The notes under the pieces were generated by a model, which had not been told where the DNA came from, did no database searches, and was given only the letters and a program-made list of their open reading frames with translations. Positions 40,772 to 49,335 of a stretch of DNA of 64,000 nucleotides are shown here, piece after piece. Origin of the DNA: Neolewinella aquimaris (lineage in GTDB: Bacteria > Bacteroidota > Bacteroidia > Chitinophagales > Saprospiraceae); NCBI RefSeq assembly GCF_014197245.1, contig NZ_JACIFF010000007.1, positions 1 to 64,000 of the forward strand, in the 5' to 3' direction. Position numbers and translations under genes: made by a program. Numbering within the stretch: the stretch's first letter is position 1; each line of letters begins with the position of its first letter.

Positions 40772-41980
40772 ATGAAGTACTTTCTCCCCCTGCTCTGCTG
40801 GCTGCTCTGCGGGTTTCTCTACTCCCAGCAGACGCTGCACGTGATCGCTACCATCAACCCGCATCCCGACGACGACATTGCCGTCGGCTGCCGGAAGGAT
40901 CAGCAGAACATAGACAAACTCTTTTCTTTCGTCGCCAAGTCGCTGCGGGAACGTGGTTCCGGTATGACCGTACAGACTTACACGCCCGGCTATGATCCGT
41001 GGGAGGTGTACACCTTCCTGGAAGATTTGACGGTCGGACCCGACGATGCGGTGTTCTTCATTTATTCCGGTCACGGCCTGGAGAACACCCAATCGCCCCG
41101 CTGGCCCCTACTCTACTACTGCCCGAAGGGCAACGAGGCGGCCGATCCGGAAAACTGCGGCTACTCCCTGCACGACGTACACGAACAGCTCAAAGCCAAA
41201 GGGGTACGCATGTCCCTGACCATCGGAAGCAGTTGCAACGCCGAGCCCGAAACCGATGCCGCCGACCGCGTGGTGCGGCGCTTAGGATCACGGGAAGAGG
41301 AGATGAACGACCTGAACGAAATGGCTCACGAAAACTTCGGGCTGTTTACCAATTACGAAGGCCACATTCTGGCCTCCTCGGCACTACCGGGCCAACTGGC
41401 TTACCTGAATGATGAGGTGGGCTCCTACTACGTTGACGCCCTGGTGAATACCATGGCCGCGGGGCTACAGGCTCGGCAATCCGTGTCCTGGGCCAGCATC
41501 CTGCGCCGCACCGACCGCACCGTACGCGAGGAATGGAAGAAGGAACAGGAAGCCCAGTTCATGATCTTCCGCGACGACGTGGCCATGTATTCGGATACCG
41601 ATCACCACTACCCGGGAGATGAAGAGGACATGCGGGCGATCTACGAAGACGAATATACCGAAGAGTGGGAGTCGGAACTCGACCAGCTGGAAGCCCTGGA
41701 GTTACTGCCTTACTACCTCATTGCCTCCGCTGCGGAACAAGGCGAGGACGACGAAATTCTGGCGCATGACCTGGAACTGGCCGAAGCGTTCTACCGCTCG
41801 ATCCTGGTGGAGTACTACCCCGACGACGAAGATTACTTTTGGGATGTCGCCTTGTCGGATTTCGCGGAAGACCCGGAATGGTTCTACGAAGAACTGGAGT
41901 ACGGCTCCGACCTGTATGAATCACTCGATGACGACTTACTACAGTCCATCAACGAATTTTTACTTAAACTGGGGCAGTAA
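40772..41980 (+). CDS. second exported caspase-like protein
   Basis: This 402-residue protein has a signal peptide (1-19) and a compact caspase-like domain. The candidate dyad is His101 in FFIYSGHGL and Cys155 in IGSSCNAE. The C-terminal ~130 residues are strongly acidic (DDEDYFWDVALSDFAEDPEW) and helical, possibly TPR-like. The architecture differs from the upstream caspase, so this is not a simple duplication. Gap to the next gene is 20 bp. Confidence 0.85.
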   Translation: MKYFLPLLCWLLCGFLYSQQTLHVIATINPHPDDDIAVGCRKDQQNIDKLFSFVAKSLRERGSGMTVQTYTPGYDPWEVYTFLEDLTVGPDDAVFFIYSGHGLENTQSPRWPLLYYCPKGNEAADPENCGYSLHDVHEQLKAKGVRMSLTIGSSCNAEPETDAADRVVRRLGSREEEMNDLNEMAHENFGLFTNYEGHILASSALPGQLAYLNDEVGSYYVDALVNTMAAGLQARQSVSWASILRRTDRTVREEWKKEQEAQFMIFRDDVAMYSDTDHHYPGDEEDMRAIYEDEYTEEWESELDQLEALELLPYYLIASAAEQGEDDEILAHDLELAEAFYRSILVEYYPDDEDYFWDVALSDFAEDPEWFYEELEYGSDLYESLDDDLLQSINEFLLKLGQ

Positions 41981-42000
41981 GTCCACTCAATCCCTACACT

Positions 42001-42831
42001 ATGCGATACATCATCCTTCTCTTTCTGTTGAGTGCCGGCCTGCTGACCGCCCAGTCCGACCGACCGACCTTCGGAGGTTCGGGCACCGAATCGGGCACCT
42101 TCACCGGCTCCAATCCTTCCGGGACCCGGACCAGGGACAAGGGCATGGGCTTCGGCAAGAAAGCCGCGCAGAATGCCAGCACTAACGCCCGCCTACAACA
42201 AGCCAGGGAGCAGACCATGGAGAGCATGGAAACGAACGGCCCGGTCGCCCCGGACGAAACCACCACCTTCGACGAATCGGCCGGCATGGGACTATACTAC
42301 CTCGAGACCGGTGAGTCGCTCTACGAAGTCGCCGATTACCTCGAGTACGCCAGAGAGGAGCTGGACCTTGGCGACGGTGAGTCGGTGCTCGGCCTGATCA
42401 GCCTCTACGGTCTGCTGGCGGAGGAAGCCAGCACCGCGGGCGATGAGGACCTCGCCAATTCTTCCTGGACGCTGGCCGAGGATTTGATCGACGACTTCTT
42501 CGCCGACGAGCCCTCAGACGACGATGCCCTGCTCATCAATACCGAACTGGGCTACATGTACTACGAGCTGGGCTACAACGGTACGGCGGGTTACTTCTTC
42601 GACGCGGCGCTGGACCTGGACCCCGGCAATGCATACCTGGCCTACATGGTCGCCAGCTGTCGTGCCCTGGACGACTTAGAGGAAGAAGCGCTGGACTACC
42701 TGGATTATGCCCTGTCGCTCGGGCTGCTGGAGGATTACCCCGATGTGGACATCGCGGAGGACAGCGACTTCGACAGCATTCGCGAAACCTCCTATTACCG
42801 GACGCTGGCAGAGGACTACGGTTTCGAGTAA
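42001..42831 (+). CDS. exported acidic TPR-like protein
   Basis: This 276-residue protein has a signal peptide (IILLFLLSAGLLTAQ), a Gly/Ser/Thr-rich stretch (20-60) and then acidic helical repeats of TPR type (90-270). The C-terminal DFDSIRETSYYRTLAEDYGFE, cited as FDSIRETSYYRTLAEDYG, matches the end-cap seen in the first caspase's TPR domain. It probably acts as a periplasmic adaptor. It ends 6 bp before the CHASE2 gene. Confidence 0.8.
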   Translation: MRYIILLFLLSAGLLTAQSDRPTFGGSGTESGTFTGSNPSGTRTRDKGMGFGKKAAQNASTNARLQQAREQTMESMETNGPVAPDETTTFDESAGMGLYYLETGESLYEVADYLEYAREELDLGDGESVLGLISLYGLLAEEASTAGDEDLANSSWTLAEDLIDDFFADEPSDDDALLINTELGYMYYELGYNGTAGYFFDAALDLDPGNAYLAYMVASCRALDDLEEEALDYLDYALSLGLLEDYPDVDIAEDSDFDSIRETSYYRTLAEDYGFE

Positions 42832-42837
42832 GCCGCC

Positions 42838-44037
42838 ATGCTGCTGCCCACACGCCACCTGCACGCGCTGATCATTACGGCCCTCATCTTCGTACTGATC
42901 GGCGCGGTGCGGCTGGTGACCTTCAATATTCACTACTTCGATCCCTTCAACAACGGGATCCGGGATTATGAGATCACCGACATCCTCTTTTCCCAGTTGC
43001 GCGACCCGGAGCGGGTGGACCGGGAAGACCGTATCGTGCTGGTCCACGTCGCCAAACCGCAGCGGGCCGAGATAGCGGAGTTGCTCACCAAGATCGGCAG
43101 CCGCTCGCCGCGCGTTATTGGGGTCGACATCCTGTTTTCCGGTCGGAAGGACCCGGTAGGCGACTCCCTGCTTGCCGCTGCGATCTCCGCTACCCCTTCT
43201 ATCGTTATGGCCTCGAACCTGGCCCCCTACGACGGGCAGCGGAAGGGCATACCCGGCATGATCTATTCCGACTCTATATTCACCCGGGGAGCGCGCAGTG
43301 CGTACACCAACTTCCTGGCGGGTACCGACCGCACGGTGCGGCTGTTCAATCCCTTCATCACCACCCTCGACGGACGACAGGAGGTGTCGTTCGGCGCGGC
43401 ACTGGCCCAGGCCTACGCCCCCGACCGGGTCGGAAAACTGCGGTGGCAACGGGGTGAGCGGCCCGTGCGCATCAATTATTCCGGAGGGTACCGCGGCTTT
43501 TTGCGGGTGGACGGCGGGGCCATCCTGGAAACCGAAGCGGAAGACCCCCTGGCGGTATTTCGGGACCGGATCGTCATCATCGGATTCATCGACAGCCAGG
43601 AACCGGATGCCCCGATCGAGGACCGCTACTTCACTCCACTCAACGAGGTCTACACCGGCCGCAGTCTGCCGGATATGTACGGCGCGGTCATTCACGCCAA
43701 CATCGTTTCCATGATCCTCGACGGCAGCTACATCTTCGAATTGCCGGGCTGGCTGGAGGCTTTGCTCGTGGTGGGCTTCACGTACGTCAACGTCCTGGTC
43801 ATTCACCGCATCTACCACCGCCTGCCGGACAGTTACCACGGGGTGACCCGGGTGATGCAGTTGGTCGAACTTTTTTGTTTTTTCTTCATCGTAGCCCTAC
43901 TTTTTTACCATTTCCGGCTGAAGATTGACTTCTCTACCGGTTTCCTGGCACTGGTCTTGGCTTACGACATCGTGATGATCTACGAGAGTTTTATTCGCAA
44001 GCGTATTCCCGCACTAAATCCACCCGACCATGTGTAA
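42838..44037 (+). CDS. CHASE2 domain membrane protein
   Basis: This 399-residue protein has an N-terminal transmembrane helix (about 10-30), a CHASE2 sensory domain (about 35-285; VIGVDILFSG, GTDRTVRLFNPF, INYSGGYRGF, DRIVIIGF) and three C-terminal transmembrane helices (about 300-390). CHASE2 normally senses extracytoplasmic signals and is fused to a kinase, cyclase or similar output. Here nothing follows the last helix except about 15 residues, so signalling must be through partners. The gene overlaps the next by 8 bp, implying translational coupling. Confidence 0.92.
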   Translation: MLLPTRHLHALIITALIFVLIGAVRLVTFNIHYFDPFNNGIRDYEITDILFSQLRDPERVDREDRIVLVHVAKPQRAEIAELLTKIGSRSPRVIGVDILFSGRKDPVGDSLLAAAISATPSIVMASNLAPYDGQRKGIPGMIYSDSIFTRGARSAYTNFLAGTDRTVRLFNPFITTLDGRQEVSFGAALAQAYAPDRVGKLRWQRGERPVRINYSGGYRGFLRVDGGAILETEAEDPLAVFRDRIVIIGFIDSQEPDAPIEDRYFTPLNEVYTGRSLPDMYGAVIHANIVSMILDGSYIFELPGWLEALLVVGFTYVNVLVIHRIYHRLPDSYHGVTRVMQLVELFCFFFIVALLFYHFRLKIDFSTGFLALVLAYDIVMIYESFIRKRIPALNPPDHV

Positions 44038-44992
44038 GGCATTCATCCTCCTGTTCTTTCCCCTGCTGCTGTGCGGCCAGGTCAGGGACGTTCCGCTGGT
44101 GATGTACGCCACCGGGCCGATCGACTACGAGGGGGGCACGCCGGGTACTTCCGTCTCCGTTTACACCGGCACCTACCTTACCGGCCAGGGTGCGCTTTCC
44201 CTCGGCGAGGATGCAACACTGGAGGCGGTGAGTGGGGACCGGTTCGTACGCCTGAGCGAGCCCGGCCGTTATCCCATTTCGGAGCTGTTCGAGCAGGAGC
44301 CGAAGAGCGATGGGTTCATCGACCGCTTCATCAACTTCGTGCGCCGGGGGCTGGATCAATCCGCCTCCACCGAAGACCTTGAGCACGCCTACCAGGAAAA
44401 CCAGGGCAACATCAGCGGGCTCGGCGATGCCGGACTCTCCGGTTTGCTTCCCTTCGGAGGCTCCCTCTTTCCGGTAATCACCACCTTTACCTGGCCCGAA
44501 GACGACGCGGCAACCTCTTACCGACTGCGGGTGGTCGACAGCCTGACCGAAGCCGTCGTGCTCACCGCCACCGCCCGCGATACCTCCGTACAGCTTGACC
44601 TGGCGGGCCTGTACCTACAGGACGACCGGCGGTACTACTGGGAGGTCTTCCCCAATGCTGCCCCCAGCAATACTCCCTCACGCCTGGGCGCTCAGGCACC
44701 CGCGGTGGCCGGTACCCGCATCTACTTTACGTTCCGTACCCGGGATCGGTCGGAGGTACTGGCACCGGTCACCGAGCTATCGATCTACCGCGGCACCGCA
44801 AGCGAGGCCCAGCGGCGACTGCTCGAAGCCATGGCCCTTGAGGAAGCGGATTACCTCTACGCCGCCGACCGGGCCTACCGGGATGGACTTGCTCAGGAAC
44901 CCGACAATCCGGTCATCCGCCGCGCCTACGCCGCATTTCTTAGCCGCTGGAACCAGCGTAGCCGGGCCCGCACCATGATTCAACTCCGATGA
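44030..44992 (+). CDS. exported FecR-like / Fn3-like protein of the caspase operon
   Basis: This 320-residue protein has a signal peptide (1-16). An N-terminal beta-domain (about 20-90; GTSVSVYTGTYLTGQGALSL) has FecR-like strand spacing. An Fn3-like or Ig-like domain (about 155-240; TFTWPEDDAATSYRLRVVDS and RRYYWEVFP) follows, and helical TPR-like residues end the protein. No catalytic motif is present. It overlaps both the CHASE2 gene (8 bp) and the next gene (ATGA overlap). The family assignments are by pattern only. Confidence 0.7.
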   Translation: MCKAFILLFFPLLLCGQVRDVPLVMYATGPIDYEGGTPGTSVSVYTGTYLTGQGALSLGEDATLEAVSGDRFVRLSEPGRYPISELFEQEPKSDGFIDRFINFVRRGLDQSASTEDLEHAYQENQGNISGLGDAGLSGLLPFGGSLFPVITTFTWPEDDAATSYRLRVVDSLTEAVVLTATARDTSVQLDLAGLYLQDDRRYYWEVFPNAAPSNTPSRLGAQAPAVAGTRIYFTFRTRDRSEVLAPVTELSIYRGTASEAQRRLLEAMALEEADYLYAADRAYRDGLAQEPDNPVIRRAYAAFLSRWNQRSRARTMIQLR

Positions 44993-46596
44993 AACGCCCC
45001 GCTCTCCTCTTACTCCTCCTTACCGGCTGCCTCCTCCTCGGGGCCGAAGGAAGCGCCGTGGAAAAAGAGGCCATCGCCCGCACTATTTTCGAACGCCTCG
45101 TTGCCGCCCGGGGGGACGCAAGCAAGCCCGCACCATACTTTGCCTTCACTTCTTCCAAACGCAGCGGTGCCCGGTGCGAGGGCAATCAGGTCATCCTCGA
45201 AGAGGCCGCGTACGATGTTTGTACTTCCTTTGGCCCGGATGCCGAGGCGGCCCTGGCCGGTATGTTGGCCCACGAGATCGTTCACTACTACGCCGGTCAT
45301 ACCGACGGCGGTACGGCAATTGGTTTGGTCGGGGACGCGGGTGCAGCGCAGCAGGAAACGGAAGCAGACTATTTGGGTGGGTTCCTGGCCTACCTGGCCG
45401 GGTTTCCGGTAGCAAACGTCATGCCCCGGGTGCTGGAGGCCGTGTACACGGCATACGATCTGCCGGATGCCCTGGCCGGATATCCTACCCTCAGCGAACG
45501 GATGGCACTGAGCGAGCGGACTTTCCGGGAAACGCAGCAACTGATTACGGTTTTTGACATGGCAAATGTGCTCACCGCGCTGGATCGTCACGCCGAAGCG
45601 GCCCTTTACTTTGACTACCTACTTCAGATTTTCCCCAGCCGCGAAATGTATAACAACGCCGGGCTGGTGTACGCGCGGGCGGCGCTTCCCCTGTTTCAGC
45701 CGGCTACCCTGACCTACGTATATCCGTTGGAACTCGACCTGCGTTCACGGCTTTCCGGCCAGACCCGCGGGCCCGTCGTCGACTCCCTCACCCGGTCCTT
45801 TTACCTGCAAACCGCCGGCGAACACTTCGAGCGCGCCCGCCTTCTCGATCACGACTACGCCCCCGCCCTGCTTAATCTGGCGAGCGTTCATGCCCTGCTT
45901 AGTGCCTCCTTGCTGGCGGGCAATCCGGATAGCCTGAGTCGGGAAGTGGCCGGTGATCGGCGCATGGAAGCCACCCTGCGGGCCAGGGAAGCGGACCGGC
46001 TGGCCATCCGACACGGACAGGGCGTCACCGCCGCCAATGCCCGGGTCATGCTGGGAATACTCGCAAGCCTGAACGACGAACGGGATGCCGCAGAACGCCA
46101 CTTCTCCGGTGCCGCGGAAAGTTCGTTGGCTGTAGTAAACCTTTCCGTGCTGCGTAACGGCAAGCCACCTGCCGCAACGAGCGGATCGCGGAGTGGGGAC
46201 TTCGTGATGGAAGAGCGGATCGCCGGCCGGTCGATCGCGGACCTACGGATGGAAGCCGGAACGCCCCACCAGGAAATCCAGGTTTCCCGGGGCAGCTTTC
46301 CCATTCGGTTGGCGATCCTACCTCCACCGGATGAGCACACGAGCCTGCTACGTCACTCAGCCAACGACGGCGCGCAGACCCTGGTGGTTGCCGCTACGCA
46401 GTTTGGATACGACGGGACCACGGCCCTTGAAATTGCGGCGGGGGCTGACCGGTCCGCCATCGTTGCCGAGTATGGTTCGCCGGCGTATTCCCTCCTTACG
46501 GTGGGGGGTGAGTTGCTGGTCTACCCGGAAAGCCGGTTGATCTTTTCGTTACGGGACGGGGTGCTTACCTACTGGATGGTGTATTCCGAAGATTGA
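44989..46596 (+). CDS. exported M48-like zinc metalloprotease with TPR region
   Basis: This 535-residue protein has a signal peptide or lipoprotein-like N-terminus (LLLLTGCLLLGAEG). The zinc protease motif LAHEIVHYYAGH (HExxH) is near residue 97, with the third ligand Glu in QETEADYLGG about 25 residues later. TPR-like helices follow (~190-360), then a C-terminal beta-domain (~390-530). M48 proteases of this kind (BepA/LoiP-like) work in the periplasm on outer-membrane protein quality control. Last gene of the caspase operon; it begins inside the previous gene's stop. No terminator is seen before the convergent lpdA. Confidence 0.85.
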   Translation: MKRPALLLLLLTGCLLLGAEGSAVEKEAIARTIFERLVAARGDASKPAPYFAFTSSKRSGARCEGNQVILEEAAYDVCTSFGPDAEAALAGMLAHEIVHYYAGHTDGGTAIGLVGDAGAAQQETEADYLGGFLAYLAGFPVANVMPRVLEAVYTAYDLPDALAGYPTLSERMALSERTFRETQQLITVFDMANVLTALDRHAEAALYFDYLLQIFPSREMYNNAGLVYARAALPLFQPATLTYVYPLELDLRSRLSGQTRGPVVDSLTRSFYLQTAGEHFERARLLDHDYAPALLNLASVHALLSASLLAGNPDSLSREVAGDRRMEATLRAREADRLAIRHGQGVTAANARVMLGILASLNDERDAAERHFSGAAESSLAVVNLSVLRNGKPPAATSGSRSGDFVMEERIAGRSIADLRMEAGTPHQEIQVSRGSFPIRLAILPPPDEHTSLLRHSANDGAQTLVVAATQFGYDGTTALEIAAGADRSAIVAEYGSPAYSLLTVGGELLVYPESRLIFSLRDGVLTYWMVYSED

Positions 46597-46618
46597 TCCG
46601 CTCAGGCGACTATGCTTG

Positions 46619-48022
46619 CTACACGTGCAGCGCCCGATCGCCCGTTGCTGCCAGGGCTGCCTCACGGAAGGCTTCCGTGTAGGTGGGGTGAGCGTGGCTC
46701 ATGCGGGCGGCATCCTCGGCACTCGCGCGGAACTCCATGAGGGCGACGGCTTCGGAGATCATATCGGCGGCACGGGCACCCACCATGTGTACGCCCAGGA
46801 TCTCATCGGTGTCGGCATCAGCCAGCACCTTGACCATTCCCTCGATGTCGGTACTGGCACGGGCGCGGCCCAGGGCCTTGAAAGGAAACTTACCGGATTT
46901 GTACTTGACGCCAGCCGCCTTTAATTCCTCCTCGGTCTTGCCGACCGCGGCCACCTCGGGCCAGGTGTAGACGACTCCCGGGATCAGGTTGTAGTCGATG
47001 TGTGGCTTTTGTCCGGCAATGTGCTCGACGGCGTAGATGCCTTCTTCCTCGGCCTTGTGGGCCAGCATGGCACCCCGAATGACGTCGCCGATGGCGTAAA
47101 TGTGGGGCACGGAGGTTTCTAAATGATCCCCGACAATTACGCGGCCGCGGTCGTCCAGGTCCACGCCGGCCTTATCGAGACCTAATTTATCGGTGTAGGG
47201 ACGGCGGCCCATGGCGAGCAAGCAGTAATCGTACTCTTTGGTCGTGGACTCCCCGTTGCTTTGCTTTTCGAAGGTGAGCGTTGCACCCGCGTCCCCGCCC
47301 TTGACGGCCGTGACTTTGTGGCTGAGGAAGAAATTCAGTCCCGTTTTCTTGAGGGCGCGCATGAGTTCCTTGCTGCAGTCCTTGTCCATGGTGGGCAGGA
47401 TACGGTCTTCCAGTTCGATAACGTCCACCTCGGTCCCCAGGCGTCCGAACACGCTGCCGAGTTCGAGGCCGATGACTCCGCCGCCGATGACGGCCATGCT
47501 CTTCGGCACCTCGGTGATGTTGAGGGCTTCCGTGCTGGTGATGACCCGCTGCTTGTCGTAGTTAAACATGCCCGGCGTAATGGGCTTCGAGCCGGTGGCG
47601 ATCAGGAAATGCTCGGAGGTGAGGGTGCGGTCGTCGCCCTCGTTCATGGCTACCCGCAGCTCATGGGGACCGGTGAAGGTGCCGTGGCCGTAGAGCACCT
47701 CGATCTTGTTCTTGTTCATCAAAAACTGGACGCCCTTGACGGTCTGGTCGACCACCTCGTTCTTGCGCTTGATCATCTGGGGCATATTGACCTTCAGGTC
47801 CGCAAGATCGATGCCGTGCTCGGTAAATTTCTCGTGGGCATTGTGGTAATGCTCGGAGCTATCCAGCAGGGCCTTAGAGGGGATACAGCCGACGTTGAGG
47901 CAGGTGCCGCCGAGGCTGTTGTAGCGCTCGACGATGGCGGTACGGAGACCAAGTTGCGCGGCGCGAATAGCGGCCACGTAGCCGCCGGGGCCACTACCGA
48001 TGATGGTTACGTCAAAATCCAT
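46619..48022 (-). CDS. lpdA: dihydrolipoyl dehydrogenase
   Basis: This 467-residue FAD-disulphide oxidoreductase regenerates lipoyl groups of the 2-oxo acid dehydrogenase and glycine cleavage complexes. The FAD site IGSGPGGYVAA, the redox disulphide GGTCLNVGCIPSK, the NAD site AVIGGGVIGLELGSVF and the C-terminal active-site HAHPTYTEAF are all intact. The E1/E2 components are not in this window. It is convergent with the caspase operon, 22 bp away. Confidence 0.97.
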   Translation of the reverse strand: MDFDVTIIGSGPGGYVAAIRAAQLGLRTAIVERYNSLGGTCLNVGCIPSKALLDSSEHYHNAHEKFTEHGIDLADLKVNMPQMIKRKNEVVDQTVKGVQFLMNKNKIEVLYGHGTFTGPHELRVAMNEGDDRTLTSEHFLIATGSKPITPGMFNYDKQRVITSTEALNITEVPKSMAVIGGGVIGLELGSVFGRLGTEVDVIELEDRILPTMDKDCSKELMRALKKTGLNFFLSHKVTAVKGGDAGATLTFEKQSNGESTTKEYDYCLLAMGRRPYTDKLGLDKAGVDLDDRGRVIVGDHLETSVPHIYAIGDVIRGAMLAHKAEEEGIYAVEHIAGQKPHIDYNLIPGVVYTWPEVAAVGKTEEELKAAGVKYKSGKFPFKALGRARASTDIEGMVKVLADADTDEILGVHMVGARAADMISEAVALMEFRASAEDAARMSHAHPTYTEAFREAALAATGDRALHV

Positions 48023-48076
48023 TTAGTATAGGTTTGGGATGTTCAGCAAAGGGAACCGGTGGGTGGGTAAAAAGAT

Positions 48077-49318
48077 TTAGGCATCCCCGCCGGGCTTTTT
48101 CTTGGCACGGCGGCGGCGATTGTTGCTGCGTTTGTTCCGGGATTTCGACTTTCCCTCGGCCCTTGGCTGGGGTGTCGTATCCTTACTTTCCCGGGATGCG
48201 GTGGAAGTTCGTTTGCGGCCGCGTCCTTTGGTTTTGCCCTTGCGGCGGCGCTTTTCGGCGGGCAGCTCGACGGCACCGGTGACGTCTTCGTACTCGAAGT
48301 CGTCCTTCACCTCCGTGACGGCCTGGAAGGTTTGCAGGTCGGCGGGCTTCTTGTCTTCGCGGTTGAGGGCCAGGATCTCGTGCACCTTGTCGACCGGGAT
48401 GGGGAACAGCAGCCCCCGGTTTTCGCGGTAGGTGTAGTACATGAGTCCCTTGAAGATGTCGGTCTTGATGAGGATCCCGAGGCCGGCTTCGGTGCGCAGC
48501 TTGTCCGCCTTTTTGGGGAAGGCTTCCAGGGCTTCCATGTAGGTATCCAGTTCGTAGTTGAGGCAGCACTTGAGGCGGCCGCACTGTCCGGACAGTTTTC
48601 CCTGGTTGATGGCGATGTTCTGGTAGCGGGCGGCGGCGGTGTTGACGCTCTGGAAGTCGCTGAGCCAGGTGGAGCAGCAGAGTTCGCGGCCGCAGCTGCC
48701 GATGCCGCCGAGGCGACCGGATTCCTGACGGGGCCCGATCTGCCGCATTTCGATCTTCACCCGGAGTTGGTGGGAGAACTGGCGGACGAGTTCGCGGAAA
48801 TCGACCCGCTCGTCGCTGGTGTAGTAGATGGTGGCCTTGCGGCAGTCGCCCTGGTATTCTACGTCGGTCACTTTCATGTTGACGTGATTGGTGCGGGCGA
48901 TGGCGCGGGACTTAACCAGGGCGGGGTACTCCAGCTGGCGGGCCTCGTGCATTTTTTCGAGGTCGCGGGTATTGGCCTTGCGGAGTACGCTTTCGGTCAC
49001 TTTGGCCTGTTTGACGTTCTTTTTTTTCATCTGGAGGAGCACCAGTTCCCCGCTGAGGGTGATGCAGCCTACGTTGTAGCCATTTTTGGTTTCTACGGCC
49101 ACGTAATCTCCCGTGAAGACGCCGAGTGCGGGGGGAGCGTGGTAAAAATCTTTGGAGGCACCGTCCTTGAAGCTGACCTCTACGATATCGGTGGTGTAGC
49201 TGTCGTCGATGCCCAGGTGACTGAACCAGTCGAAGGTGCTCATTTTGTTACAGGAACCCGTTCCGCAGTTGCCTTTGCTTCCGCAGCCTTGGGGGGTTCC
49301 GCAGGATGTACATCCCAT
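48077..49318 (-). CDS. ricT: RicT/PSP1 family iron-sulphur regulatory protein
   Basis: This 413-residue protein is the PSP1 (YaaT/RicT) subunit family. The central PSP1 domain (about 100-290) carries Cys motifs CGRELCCSTW and CGRLKCCLNY that bind Fe-S in the Ric complex. An extra N-terminal Cys-rich start (MGCTSCGTPQGCGSKGNCG) is typical of Bacteroidota members. The C-terminus is a long Lys/Arg-rich tail (GKTKGRGRKR to RRRAKKK). In Bacillus, RicT with RicA/RicF controls RNase Y activity; the partners are not seen here. It sits beside holB, a linkage also found in Firmicutes. Confidence 0.92.
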   Translation of the reverse strand: MGCTSCGTPQGCGSKGNCGTGSCNKMSTFDWFSHLGIDDSYTTDIVEVSFKDGASKDFYHAPPALGVFTGDYVAVETKNGYNVGCITLSGELVLLQMKKKNVKQAKVTESVLRKANTRDLEKMHEARQLEYPALVKSRAIARTNHVNMKVTDVEYQGDCRKATIYYTSDERVDFRELVRQFSHQLRVKIEMRQIGPRQESGRLGGIGSCGRELCCSTWLSDFQSVNTAAARYQNIAINQGKLSGQCGRLKCCLNYELDTYMEALEAFPKKADKLRTEAGLGILIKTDIFKGLMYYTYRENRGLLFPIPVDKVHEILALNREDKKPADLQTFQAVTEVKDDFEYEDVTGAVELPAEKRRRKGKTKGRGRKRTSTASRESKDTTPQPRAEGKSKSRNKRSNNRRRRAKKKPGGDA

Positions 49319-49335
49319 GGTATGTCAATTTATGT

